DNA of 64,000 nucleotides from an uncultured Paracoccaceae bacterium (lineage in GTDB: Bacteria; Pseudomonadota; Alphaproteobacteria; Rhodobacterales; Rhodobacteraceae). Within the stretch, counting starts at the first letter, position 1. Each line of letters begins with the position of its first letter. Below the pieces are notes generated by a model that made no database searches, had not been told where the DNA came from, and saw only the letters and a program-made list of their open reading frames with translations. This document shows positions 42,426 to 50,951 of the stretch, piece by piece. The stretch lies in NCBI GenBank assembly GCA_947492825.1, contig CANLNT010000002.1, positions 1-64,000 of the forward strand, written 5' to 3'. The translations under genes and the position numbers were made by a program.

Positions 42426-43448
42426 TCAGCCCTTTTTCAGGCACTCGCGTCCCAGCACTTCTGCGATTTGCACGGCGTTCAGGGCCGCACCCTTGCGCAG
42501 GTTGTCCGAGACGCACCACAGGTTCAGGCCATTTTCGATAGTGCTGTCCTGACGGATTCGGCTGATGAAGGTGGCATAGTCGCCAACGCATTCGACCGGT
42601 GTGACGTAACCGCCGTCTTCGCGCTTGTCGATAACCATGATGCCGGGTGCCGTGCGTAGGATGTCGCGGGCTTCGTCTTCGTCAAGAAACTCTTCGAATT
42701 CGATGTTCACGGATTCAGAGTGACCGACCATCACCGGCACGCGCACGCAGGTGGCAGTCACCTTGATTGCCTTGTCGACGATCTTTTTAGTCTCGGCCAC
42801 CATCTTCCATTCTTCCTTGGTCGAACCATCGTCCAGGAAGACGTCGATATGCGGGATCACGTTAAAGGCGATCTGCTTGGTAAATGTCTCTGGGTCTTTT
42901 TCCTGACCAGGGACATACATGCCCTTGGTCTGGTCCCACAGCTCGTCCATGCCCGCTTTGCCGGATCCCGACACAGATTGATAAGTGCTGACCACAACGC
43001 GCTTGATCGTGGCGCGGTCGTGCAGGGGCTTGAGTGCCACAACCATCTGCGCGGTCGAGCAGTTGGGATTGGCGATGATGTTCTTCTTGGCATAGCCGTG
43101 AATCGCGTCGGCGTTCACCTCTGGCACGATCAGCGGCACATCAGGGTCATAGCGATAAAGCGAAGAGTTATCGATGACCACGCAGCCCGCCTTGGCCGCA
43201 ACCGGCGCGTATTTCTTTGTGGCTTCCGAGCCCACGGCAAACAGCGCCATGTCCCAGCCGGTAAAGTCAAAGGTATCAAGGTCTTTGGTTTTCAGGGTTT
43301 TGTCACCAAATGTCACCTCGGTCCCCAGCGAACGGCGGCTGGCGAGCACGGCAATTTCATCCACCGGGAACGAACGTTCCGCGAGGATATTCAGCATTTC
43401 GTGGCCCACGTTGCCCGTGGCGCCGACGACGACGACTTTATAACCCAT
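42426..43448 (-). CDS. asd: Aspartate-semialdehyde dehydrogenase
   Basis: A 340-residue NADP enzyme making aspartate semialdehyde from aspartyl phosphate, for lysine, threonine, methionine and diaminopimelate. Visible are the N-terminal dinucleotide loop VVVVGATGNVGHEML, the substrate segment LASRRSLG, the catalytic cysteine C130 in ANPNCSTAQ, and SVSGSGKAGMDEL; the active-site histidine is expected further on, in the VPVMVGHSESV segment. The frame continues upstream past ATG 43448, but the family begins at MGYKVVVVGA. It ends at a clear terminator and is transcribed away from the iron-sulfur protein gene. Confidence 0.96.
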   Translation of the reverse strand: MGYKVVVVGATGNVGHEMLNILAERSFPVDEIAVLASRRSLGTEVTFGDKTLKTKDLDTFDFTGWDMALFAVGSEATKKYAPVAAKAGCVVIDNSSLYRYDPDVPLIVPEVNADAIHGYAKKNIIANPNCSTAQMVVALKPLHDRATIKRVVVSTYQSVSGSGKAGMDELWDQTKGMYVPGQEKDPETFTKQIAFNVIPHIDVFLDDGSTKEEWKMVAETKKIVDKAIKVTATCVRVPVMVGHSESVNIEFEEFLDEDEARDILRTAPGIMVIDKREDGGYVTPVECVGDYATFISRIRQDSTIENGLNLWCVSDNLRKGAALNAVQIAEVLGRECLKKG

Positions 43449-43608
43449 TTTGATACTCCTTGGTGAGTCCGCGCCTCTTACAATGCAGGTGCGGCATTGG
43501 GAAGGGCAGCGGGCCGTAATCCTTGTGATATGCGGCTTTGCGGTTGGTGATGGGTGCGCGGGTGCGGGTGGCCTTACGTTGTGGCGGCCATTCTGCCACA
43601 GTGTGCGG

Positions 43609-44814
43609 ATGACAGTGACGATCCCCGAGGTCCGCAACGCGGTCCCCCGCAAGTTGTGCACCGATTGTGGCGTGTCGCGCATGGCAGACCCAAGCGCCTG
43701 CGGCACAGCCTGCCAATTCATCAAACCCGACTACCCTGCGCTGGAAAAGCAGGTGCATGGCCGCGCGGCGGCAGATGGGGTCGAGGCGTTTTTCGGTGTA
43801 AATTTGGTGATGCACCGTGCCGCGATGCGCAGACCAGCCGAAGGGGCACAGTGGACCGGGATCACCACCGCGTTGGCCGCTGATCTGCTGACGCGGGGCA
43901 AGGTGGACGCCGTGCTGTGCATGGTGCCTGACACAGCTGACCGCTGGGCACCGCGCCCGGCAATCATCACGCAGGCCAGCGACATGGCACAGGCACGCGG
44001 GATGCGCATGGGTTATGCCCCGCTGCTGGCCCTACTGGAACCGGCGGTGGCAGCGGGCCATCGGCGCATCGCATTGATCGGCATCCCCTGTCAGGTCTAT
44101 GCCCTGCGCGCGCTTGAGGCCAAGCTGGGACTGGACCGGCTTTACGTGATTGGCACGCCCTGTTCGGACAACACCACGACCGAGAATTTCCACGGCTTTC
44201 TTACGCGGTTGACCGACACACCCGATGACGTGACCTATCTGGAGTTTCGCGCGGATTACCGTGTGGAACTGCGGTTCAAGGACGGACGCAAACGGTTCAT
44301 TCCATTTTTGAAGCTGCCGCTGTCGGACTTGCCGCGCGATTTCTTTCCGCTGACCTGCCGCACCTGTGTCGATTACACCAACCGGCTGGCTGACATCACG
44401 GTGGGCTATATGGCGGGCGAAGGGGATCAATGGTTGATCGTGCGCAATGCGCGCGGGGCCGAGATGTTGGACGGACTGGGGGATCAGGTGCACCTGTCCG
44501 CGCCGGGCAGCGCAGGCAATCGCACCAATGCCGTGAAAGGTTTTATCGAAAACACCCGGCTGGCGGCGGGCGGTCTGCCGCTGCGGCGGATGCCGAACTG
44601 GTTGCGCCCGCTCATGGCATGGCTTCAGCCACGGATCGGGCCGCGCGGCACCGAATTCGCCAAGGCCCGGCTTGAGATGAAGGCCGCTGAAACCGTCCTG
44701 CATCTGCGGCGCGAAGAGCCGGCCAAGATCAAGAATATGGTTCCTGCCCATGTCTGGGCGTTAACCAAACGCTATGGGTTGGCACCGGCACCGGACGAGA
44801 CAAACGACGGCTGA
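43609..44814 (+). CDS. Coenzyme F420 hydrogenase/dehydrogenase beta-subunit-like iron-sulfur protein
   Basis: A 401-residue protein of the FrhB/BciB family: a flavin- and iron-sulfur-containing reductase subunit. Cysteines for clusters are in KLCTDCGVSRMADPSACGTA and PLTCRTCVDYTNRLADITVG, and IALIGIPCQVYALRAL with IGTPCSDNTT are family motifs. Relatives act on F420 or, as BciB, reduce the 8-vinyl group of divinyl chlorophyllide with ferredoxin. Neither F420 nor photosynthesis genes are in the window, so the substrate is open. The ATG at 43609 yields MTVTIPEVRNAVPRKLC; the frame extends 53 codons further upstream without family sequence. Confidence 0.82.
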   Translation: MTVTIPEVRNAVPRKLCTDCGVSRMADPSACGTACQFIKPDYPALEKQVHGRAAADGVEAFFGVNLVMHRAAMRRPAEGAQWTGITTALAADLLTRGKVDAVLCMVPDTADRWAPRPAIITQASDMAQARGMRMGYAPLLALLEPAVAAGHRRIALIGIPCQVYALRALEAKLGLDRLYVIGTPCSDNTTTENFHGFLTRLTDTPDDVTYLEFRADYRVELRFKDGRKRFIPFLKLPLSDLPRDFFPLTCRTCVDYTNRLADITVGYMAGEGDQWLIVRNARGAEMLDGLGDQVHLSAPGSAGNRTNAVKGFIENTRLAAGGLPLRRMPNWLRPLMAWLQPRIGPRGTEFAKARLEMKAAETVLHLRREEPAKIKNMVPAHVWALTKRYGLAPAPDETNDG

Positions 44815-44891
44815 TCGTCTCTCAACGCGCGACAATGGGCGCCAAAGGGGCTATTGTAGGAATAATTTCGGTTAATGCGAAAACGCAGCCG

Positions 44892-44922
44892 TTGACAACA
44901 CCTTGTGCCAACCCGCTATCTT
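44892..44922 (+). promoter_or_regulatory. Candidate promoter of the second RTX gene
   Basis: TTGACA at 44892-44897 is a perfect -35 hexamer; TATCTT at 44917-44922 is the best -10 match, with a long 19-bp spacer. The ATG of the RTX gene is 38 bp further on. No other promoter-like pair stands out in the gap 44815-44959. Confidence 0.45.
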
Positions 44923-44959
44923 TTGACGACCGGTGGGGCTGAGAAGGTTATTTTAGACG

Positions 44960-46459
44960 ATGGAATTTTTTGCAGTACCCCTTTTGATTATGGCAGCAAT
45001 CGGGCTGCTGTTTGTAGACGATGGCAGCGCACAGGATGGCGATGACGCGGGCGGTGATGATCCAGCGCCTGATCCGCAGGAACGGCAGGGACCGCTGAAG
45101 ATGCAGGTCTTTGGTGTCGGCAGCGATAACGTCATCGGCACTGACGGGCGCGACCAGCTGGAACTGGGTGATGGTGACGACATCGCAGACGGCGGCGCTG
45201 CCGACGACCGGTTGTTCGGCGAAGAGGGCAATGATCAAATCTGGGGTGGCACCGGTGATGACCGCATTTTCCTAGGCGAAGGCAACGACTTTAACTATTC
45301 GGTCGAGAACCCCCAAGCCGAACAGGTTGCGGGCAACGATTTTATTCGTGGTGGCGATGGCGAGGATTGGATCGTCGATTTTCTAGGGTCCAACACGATC
45401 TATGGCGATCTGGGCGCGGACATCGTTGACGGCGTTGATGGCAATGGCGAAGCGGAAAGCCCCGATGCGCTGTATGGCGGGTTCGGCAAGGACATTATCG
45501 CCGGTGACAACGGTGATCTGATGTCTGGCGGTGCCGATATGGACGCCTTTTTTGTGGTTTTGAATGCGGGCCCCGTCGAGCCTGCCGTGATCACTGATTA
45601 TGAAAAGGGCGAAGGTCTGTTTGTGACCGTCCCGCTGGCGTTTCAGAATCAGGACGCCGAACTGGTGCAAAGTGGTGGCGGTCTTGATCTGATACTGGGG
45701 GGTGAGGTGATCCTGCGGGTCGAAGGCGTCAGCGACCCCGACGATGTAGACCTGTTCTTCAGCGCGATGGATGTCGCGGATCAGACCATAACGCCGGGCC
45801 AGCTGGTGCTTGGCACGCAAGGCGATGACCAGGTGAGCACCGGCAATGGTGATGATGCTGTTTTTGCCGGGCGTGGCGACGACGACATCAGTACCGGCAA
45901 CGGCGAGGATTACATTTCTTTGCGAACATCCTTTCCTTTTGCACCAGAAGGCGCGTTGGGCTGGGGTGACAACACGGTCAATGCGGGCAGCGGCGATGAC
46001 CGCGTGCTGGGTGGTCTGGGCGATGACCATGTGCAGGGTGGCAAAGGGAACGACCTGATTGAAGGCGGCGGCGGTGCCGACGTACTGGCGGGCGGCGACG
46101 GCAATGACTTTATCGATGCATTTGACGTCGACAACCCGGCTGCCGACCGGCTGTTTGGTGGTCAGGGCGATGATCGGATGTTCGTGAACGACGGTGATGT
46201 AGTGACGGGCGGGTCAGGGCGCGACGTGATCGACATCGAGGAATTCCAGCGCGGCGATGCAGCCGTGCGCGTGACCGACTTCAACCCTGCGCAAGACACG
46301 CTGCGCATCGCCGTTGATGGCGGCGATATGGCCGTCAGCGCAGAGGCATCCGGCCAAGACACCCGCATCTTTGTCGGCAGCCGAGAGGTTGCCATTCTTG
46401 AAGGATTGCGCCCCGGCCAGATTCCGGCCCGGGCGATACAAGTCAGCCGCTACGCTTAA
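44960..46459 (+). CDS. RTX calcium-binding repeat protein with N-terminal hydrophobic segment
   Basis: A 499-residue acidic protein. Residues 2-18 are hydrophobic (EFFAVPLLIMAAIGLLF) and are followed by a very acidic stretch, so the N-terminus is a membrane anchor or signal. RTX nonapeptides occur in two blocks: about 52-190 (GDGDDIADGGAADDRLFG and similar) and 275-415 (GNGDDAVFAGRGDDD, GGKGNDLIEGGGGADVLAGG). The two blocks are separated by a non-repeat domain (190-275), and a C-terminal domain (415-499) follows. Calcium-dependent folding outside the cytoplasm is likely. Its stop overlaps the convergent dat gene by 4 bp. No enzymatic motif is seen. Confidence 0.88.
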   Translation: MEFFAVPLLIMAAIGLLFVDDGSAQDGDDAGGDDPAPDPQERQGPLKMQVFGVGSDNVIGTDGRDQLELGDGDDIADGGAADDRLFGEEGNDQIWGGTGDDRIFLGEGNDFNYSVENPQAEQVAGNDFIRGGDGEDWIVDFLGSNTIYGDLGADIVDGVDGNGEAESPDALYGGFGKDIIAGDNGDLMSGGADMDAFFVVLNAGPVEPAVITDYEKGEGLFVTVPLAFQNQDAELVQSGGGLDLILGGEVILRVEGVSDPDDVDLFFSAMDVADQTITPGQLVLGTQGDDQVSTGNGDDAVFAGRGDDDISTGNGEDYISLRTSFPFAPEGALGWGDNTVNAGSGDDRVLGGLGDDHVQGGKGNDLIEGGGGADVLAGGDGNDFIDAFDVDNPAADRLFGGQGDDRMFVNDGDVVTGGSGRDVIDIEEFQRGDAAVRVTDFNPAQDTLRIAVDGGDMAVSAEASGQDTRIFVGSREVAILEGLRPGQIPARAIQVSRYA

Positions 46460-47313
46460 ACTGCGGCTTTGCGGCTTTCGTCCAGATAGATCTCGCGCAG
46501 GCGCGCCGCAACCGGTCCGGGTGTGCCGTTGCCAATTTCTGCGCCGTCGATTTCGACGACGGGCATCACAAAGGTGCTGGCCGAGGTAATGAATGCCTCG
46601 TCCGCCTCTTGCGCCTCTGCGATGGTGAAGGGCCGTTCTTCAACCTTCATCTGCGCCTCTTGTGCGAACCGCAGCACCGCGGCACGGGTAATGCCGTGCA
46701 GGATGTCGTGCGACAATTGCCGGGTGATGATGGAATTGCCTTTCACGATATAGGCGTTGTTAGAGGTGCCCTCGGTCACGGCGCCGTCCTCGACCATCCA
46801 GGCATCATCACAGCCTGCCGCCTTGGCCATCATCTTGCCCATCGACGGGTAAAGCAGTTGCACGGTCTTGATGTCGCGGCGGCCCCAGCGTTGATCGGCG
46901 ATGCTTATCACTTTCATGCCTTTTTGCGCCGCAGGGCTGTTGGCCAGCCCCGGCTTGTTCTGGGTGAACAGCACGATGGTTGGTTCTGTGTCTTCAGGCG
47001 GGTAGGCAAAGTCGCGGTCACCCGGCGCGCCGCGGGTGATCTGGAGGTAGACCATGCCTTCGTCAATCTCATTCACGCGCACCAATTCGCGGTGCACCTC
47101 CAGCAGGTCGTCCTTGTTGATCGGGCTGCGCATGTCCAGTTCGTCCAGCGACCGTTGCAGGCGCACGGCGTGACCGTCAAAGTCAATCAGCTTACCGCCC
47201 AGCACACTTGTGACCTCATAGACGCCATCGGCCATCAGAAAGCCGCGATCAAAGATCGACACTTTGGCTTCGGTTTCGGGCAGGTAGTCGCCATTCAGAT
47301 AAACGGTGCGCAT
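46456..47313 (-). CDS. dat: D-amino-acid transaminase
   Basis: A 285-residue fold-type IV PLP aminotransferase of the D-alanine aminotransferase/branched-chain family. It starts RTVYLNGDYLPETEAKVSIF and continues DRGFLMADGVYEV. The PLP lysine is K149 in RRDIKTVQLLYP, and the phosphate loop is VTEGTSNNAYIV. The pattern matches Dat more than IlvE. Three ATGs are possible (47325, 47319, 47313); 47313 has GGGG six bases upstream, while 47319 overlaps the dgcA stop as ATGA. It is the last gene of dgcN-dgcA-dat, consistent with D-amino-acid catabolism: a D-amino acid plus 2-oxoglutarate would give D-glutamate, the substrate of the upstream pathway. Confidence 0.92.
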   Translation of the reverse strand: MRTVYLNGDYLPETEAKVSIFDRGFLMADGVYEVTSVLGGKLIDFDGHAVRLQRSLDELDMRSPINKDDLLEVHRELVRVNEIDEGMVYLQITRGAPGDRDFAYPPEDTEPTIVLFTQNKPGLANSPAAQKGMKVISIADQRWGRRDIKTVQLLYPSMGKMMAKAAGCDDAWMVEDGAVTEGTSNNAYIVKGNSIITRQLSHDILHGITRAAVLRFAQEAQMKVEERPFTIAEAQEADEAFITSASTFVMPVVEIDGAEIGNGTPGPVAARLREIYLDESRKAAV

Positions 47314-47315
47314 GG

Positions 47316-48275
47316 TCATCCCCATAGTGCGGCGGACGGGGCGTGCACCCCGGCGGCGTCAAAGATCAAAGGTTCTGCGCGGTCTTCGGCCAACAAGAGC
47401 GGGCCGTCAAGGTCTGTAAAGGCCGCGCCTTGCGCAAGGATGGTCGCGGGCGCCATCGCAAGCGATGATCCCACCATGCAACCGACCATCACGTCAAAGC
47501 CTGCAGCACGCGCTTCGGTCTTGAGCGCGAGCGCCTCTGTCAGGCCGCCGGCCTTGTCCAGCTTGATGTTGATCATGTCGTACTTGCCACGCAGCGCCGG
47601 CAGGCTGGCGCGGTCATGGCATGCCTCGTCCGCGCAAACCGGCAATGGGCGCGCAATCTCGCCCAACATGTCGTCGGCATCGGCTGGTAAGGGCTGTTCA
47701 ACCATCTTGACACCAAGGCCAATCAGATGTGGCGCCAATTCGGCATAGACGTCTGCGGTCCAGCCTTCGTTGGCATCAATGATGATCGGTGTGTCGGGCG
47801 CGCCGCGCCGCACGGCTTCCAGACGGGGCATATCGTCCGGCGTGCCAAGCTTGATCTTGAGCAGGGGCCGAAGTGCATTCTGGGCCGCCTGCTGCTGCAT
47901 CGCCTCGGGGGAACCCAGCGACAAGGTATAGGCCGTGATTTCAGGCAGCGGTGTGGGCAGATCGAGCAAGTCCCAGACGCGCTTGCCCGCCATCTTGGCC
48001 GCGTGATCCCACAGCGCACAGTCCAGTGCATTGCGCGCAGCACCTGCGGGCAGCTCGTCTTGCAAGTCGCACCACCGGCCCGAAAAACCGTTGATCTGCG
48101 CCGTCACACTGTCCAGCGTTTCGCCATAGCGCGCATAAGGCACACATTCGCCCTGCCCTAGATGCCCGTTGTGCTGCGCCGTCACGGTCAGCACCTCGGC
48201 CTGTGTGCGCGACCCTCGGCTGATCGTGAAAACCTGCGCCAGCTGGAACACATCGCGGGTCACATCAATTTTCAT
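47316..48275 (-). CDS. dgcA: N-acetyl-D-glutamate racemase / dipeptide epimerase (enolase superfamily)
   Basis: A 319-residue member of the muconate-lactonizing subgroup. Catalytic residues: K140 and K142 in LLKIKLG, metal ligands D167 in IIIDANEG, E193 in MVEQPLP and D216 in VCADEACH, and the second lysine pair K238/K241 in NIKLDKAGG. By sequence alone it would be called an L-Ala-D/L-Glu epimerase. Its place after dgcN fits DgcA, which in marine Proteobacteria converts N-acetyl-D-glutamate to N-acetyl-L-glutamate. I chose ATG 48275 (MKIDVTRDVF) with AAAGG upstream. It probably overlaps dat and is 93 bp from dgcN, with a palindrome between. Confidence 0.88.
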   Translation of the reverse strand: MKIDVTRDVFQLAQVFTISRGSRTQAEVLTVTAQHNGHLGQGECVPYARYGETLDSVTAQINGFSGRWCDLQDELPAGAARNALDCALWDHAAKMAGKRVWDLLDLPTPLPEITAYTLSLGSPEAMQQQAAQNALRPLLKIKLGTPDDMPRLEAVRRGAPDTPIIIDANEGWTADVYAELAPHLIGLGVKMVEQPLPADADDMLGEIARPLPVCADEACHDRASLPALRGKYDMINIKLDKAGGLTEALALKTEARAAGFDVMVGCMVGSSLAMAPATILAQGAAFTDLDGPLLLAEDRAEPLIFDAAGVHAPSAALWG

Positions 48276-48280
48276 GCCCG

Positions 48281-48338
48281 GCCTTTCTTTTGAACTCAAA
48301 TATGCCCGCCGGAGGCACGATTATTCGTCGAATAATCG
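48281..48338. repeat. Intergenic element with tight GTC-loop palindrome
   Basis: Between dgcN and dgcA lie CCTTTCTTTTGAACTCAAAT and ATGCCCGCCGG (48284-48312, the same type as the end of the element at 35690-35767). They are followed by CGATTATTC-GTC-GAATAATCG (48318-48338), a perfect 9-bp stem with a 3-nt loop, of the same design as 19996-20018. It may modulate read-through from dgcN to dgcA. Confidence 0.65.
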
Positions 48339-48368
48339 CCACCCCGCTCAAGACGCGCGCAAACGTCC

Positions 48369-49370
48369 CTAGATCGCGTCCAGCGCATCCACCAGACGTG
48401 CCGCACCTTGACGATAAGGATCAACGGCTGGCAATCCCATACGATCTTCCACCTCTTTGAGGTAGCCCTCAAACGTCGCGTCATCCAGATGCTGCGTGTT
48501 CACGGAAATGCCCGCAACAACGCAATCGGGGTTGGCAATCTTTGCAATCGGCAAGGCCGTGTCGCGCAAAGCCTCAAGCGACGGCAACCCATAGCCTGGC
48601 AGACCGCGCATATGCGTCCGCGTCGGTTCATGTGCCAGAATCAGCGCATCCGGCTGACCGCCGTGGATAAGCGCCATCGTCACCCCGGAATAGCTGACAT
48701 GGAACAGGCTGCCCTGCCCTTCGATATGATCCCAGTGATCGACGTCATTGTCGGGCGTCAGATACTCGACTGCGCCAGCCATAAAGTCCGCAATCACGGC
48801 ATCCAATGGCACGCCGCCACCCGTGATCAGAATGCCGGTCTGCCCGGTCGGGCGGAACGTCGATTTCATCCCGCGTTTCTTCATCTCGGCGTCCATTGCC
48901 AGCCCGGTATACATCTTGCCCACCGAGCAATCGGTGCCGACGGCCAGACAACGCTTGCCCGTGCGCTTGATGCCGTTGGCAATTGGGTATGCGACGGATG
49001 GGATGCGCACGTCAAAAAGGCTCATCCCGTTGACACGCGCGGCAGCGACCAGAGCATCTTCATCCCGCAACAGGTTGTGCAGGCCGCTGGCGATGTCAAA
49101 GCCCATGTTGAGCGCCTGAACCAGCACCTCTTTCCAGGCGGCAGAGATCATGCCGCCACGGTTGGCGACACCAATCACCAACGTCTTGGCACCCGCGTTC
49201 TTGGCCTCTTCCAATGTCAGATCCGTCAGACCTACATCCGCCCCGCAGCCGGGCATCCGGAATTGGCCTACGGCCGCCTCGGGGTTCCAGTCCTTGATCC
49301 CCTGCGCCACTTTTGCGGCCAGTTGGTCAGGCGCATCGCCAAGGAAAAGAAGATAAGGTTTCTGGATCAT
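48369..49370 (-). CDS. dgcN: D-glutamate N-acetyltransferase (DUF1611 family)
   Basis: A 333-residue protein of the DUF1611 family, in which DgcN was shown in marine bacteria to acetylate D-glutamate. The P-loop is VGTDCSVGKMYTGLAM (GTDCSVGK at 145-152); FRMPGCGADVGLTDL, GVANRGGMIS, ASGLHNLL and RPTGQTGILITGGGVPLDAV are family phrases. The next genes, dgcA and dat, form the matching catabolic pathway: D-Glu to N-acetyl-D-Glu to N-acetyl-L-Glu, then deacetylation by an enzyme not present here. The assignment rests on family plus context; residues that set D-glutamate specificity are not known to me. Confidence 0.88.
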   Translation of the reverse strand: MIQKPYLLFLGDAPDQLAAKVAQGIKDWNPEAAVGQFRMPGCGADVGLTDLTLEEAKNAGAKTLVIGVANRGGMISAAWKEVLVQALNMGFDIASGLHNLLRDEDALVAAARVNGMSLFDVRIPSVAYPIANGIKRTGKRCLAVGTDCSVGKMYTGLAMDAEMKKRGMKSTFRPTGQTGILITGGGVPLDAVIADFMAGAVEYLTPDNDVDHWDHIEGQGSLFHVSYSGVTMALIHGGQPDALILAHEPTRTHMRGLPGYGLPSLEALRDTALPIAKIANPDCVVAGISVNTQHLDDATFEGYLKEVEDRMGLPAVDPYRQGAARLVDALDAI

Positions 49371-49531
49371 GTCGCGGCCTCCGGCAAAGAATCAGGTGTC
49401 GCGCCATATTCCATCGCCGTGCTGCGAATGTCCTCGCATTTCATTCGGATTGACCCGCTCAATGCGCACGAAACGTGCGTCATATTAGCAAAAATCGGGA
49501 TGTTTCGCGCGCCTCTTGCCCCAAACAAAAA

Positions 49532-49556
49532 ACCCGGGCGCGTGATGCGCCCGGGT
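49532..49556 (-). terminator. Terminator downstream of amtB
   Basis: ACCCGGGCGC (49532-49541) pairs perfectly with GCGCCCGGGT (49547-49556) around a 5-nt loop, and on the minus strand a T-rich tract follows. It sits 25 bp beyond the amtB stop. No gene is visible in the gap 49371-49581. Confidence 0.88.
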
Positions 49557-49581
49557 CTGGGAGTTGGCTAAGGGGAGGAGC

Positions 49582-50925
49582 TTAGCCTTTTGTGAACTCC
49601 GGATAGGCTTCCATGCCCAGCTCTGCGTTATCGAGGCCGGAGATTTCAGCCTCTTCGCTGACGCGGATGCCCATCGTCGCCTTGAGGATGAACCAGACCA
49701 CGGCACTGGTGACCACCACAAAGACACCCACGATGATGATCGGCAGAAGCTGACCCATAAAGGTCGCATCAGGGTTCGTCAGCAGAACGGCCATCGTGCC
49801 CCAGATACCCGCAAAGAGGTGAACCGGGATCGCACCAACCACGTCGTCGATCTTGAGCTTGTCAAGGAACGGCACGGCGAAGACAACGATCACACCACCC
49901 ACGGCACCGATCAGCGTAGCAGCGCCAAGCGACGGTGTCAGCGGTTCGGCGGTGATCGACACCAGACCGGCAAGCGCGCCGTTCAGGATCATCGTCAGGT
50001 CGGGCTTCTTGTAGAGGATCTGCGTCAGGATCAGTGCGGCAATCGCACCACCGGCTGCAGCAGCATTGGTGTTCGAGAAGATGCGGCTGATGTCAGCAAC
50101 GTCGCCCACGGACCCCATAGCAAGCTGAGAGCCGCCGTTGAAGCCGAACCAGCCCATCCACAGGATGAATGTACCCAATGTCGCCATTTGCAAGTTGGAA
50201 CCCATGATCGGGATCGTGCGGCCGTCCTTGTACTTGCCGATACGCGGCCCAAGGATGATGGCACCCACGAGAGCGGCCCAGCCACCGACAGAGTGGACAA
50301 CAGTCGACCCGGCGAAATCAAGGAAACCGTACTGGCTGTCAAGGAAACCGCCGCCCCACTTCCAGGAGGCCTGGATCGGGTAGATGATGCCGGTCAGAAC
50401 GATTGTGAAGATCAGGAACGGCCACAGCTTGATCCGTTCGGCCAGCGCACCTGATACAATGGATGCGGTCGCCGCACAGAACATCAACTGAAAGAAGAAG
50501 TCCGACCCGGTCGAGGCATAGCTGTAATCATCAGCGCCCTCGGCAGTCACGCCTACGGCCTCTAGAACACCGGGGCCCCAAAGTGCCGACAGATACCCGC
50601 CAGTTTCGTCCGACCCGATCATCCAGTCGCCCAACGGGTACATCAGGTTGTAACCGATCAGGTAGTAGAAGATCGCGGCCAGCGAAAAGAGGCCCATGTT
50701 CTTGGTCATCTGCATGGTCACGTTCTTGGAGCGGACCAAACCCCCTTCGAGCATGGCAAAGCCTGCTGCCATCCAGAAGACCAGGAAGCCGCCGATCAGG
50801 AACAGCAGCGAGTTGAGAATAAAGACCGAGTCGGTCGGTACAGCCACAGGCGCATCCTGCGCCACGGCCAGCGTCGGTAGCAGCGCAAGCGTGGCCCCGA
50901 ACATGATTGATTTTGTAAGTTTCAT
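49582..50925 (-). CDS. amtB: Ammonium transporter
   Basis: A 447-residue membrane channel protein with a cleavable signal peptide (LTKSIMFGATLALLPTLAVA, about residues 3-22) and eleven transmembrane helices. The two pore histidines are in GSTVVHSVGGW and AIPVHLFAGIWG. WMGWFGFNGGS and LEGGLVRSKNV are further Amt signatures. It conducts ammonium at low external concentrations. It lies 26 bp after glnK, the usual glnK-amtB pair, whose PII product blocks the channel when nitrogen is ample. Confidence 0.95.
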   Translation of the reverse strand: MKLTKSIMFGATLALLPTLAVAQDAPVAVPTDSVFILNSLLFLIGGFLVFWMAAGFAMLEGGLVRSKNVTMQMTKNMGLFSLAAIFYYLIGYNLMYPLGDWMIGSDETGGYLSALWGPGVLEAVGVTAEGADDYSYASTGSDFFFQLMFCAATASIVSGALAERIKLWPFLIFTIVLTGIIYPIQASWKWGGGFLDSQYGFLDFAGSTVVHSVGGWAALVGAIILGPRIGKYKDGRTIPIMGSNLQMATLGTFILWMGWFGFNGGSQLAMGSVGDVADISRIFSNTNAAAAGGAIAALILTQILYKKPDLTMILNGALAGLVSITAEPLTPSLGAATLIGAVGGVIVVFAVPFLDKLKIDDVVGAIPVHLFAGIWGTMAVLLTNPDATFMGQLLPIIIVGVFVVVTSAVVWFILKATMGIRVSEEAEISGLDNAELGMEAYPEFTKG

Positions 50926-50951
50926 CGTTTTTCCCTTGTCCCGGTCACTGG

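Noticed and set aside
46609-47748. 379-residue plus-strand frame opposite dat and dgcA
   Set aside because: Both minus-strand genes have intact catalytic residues; the plus-strand product has no coherent domain.
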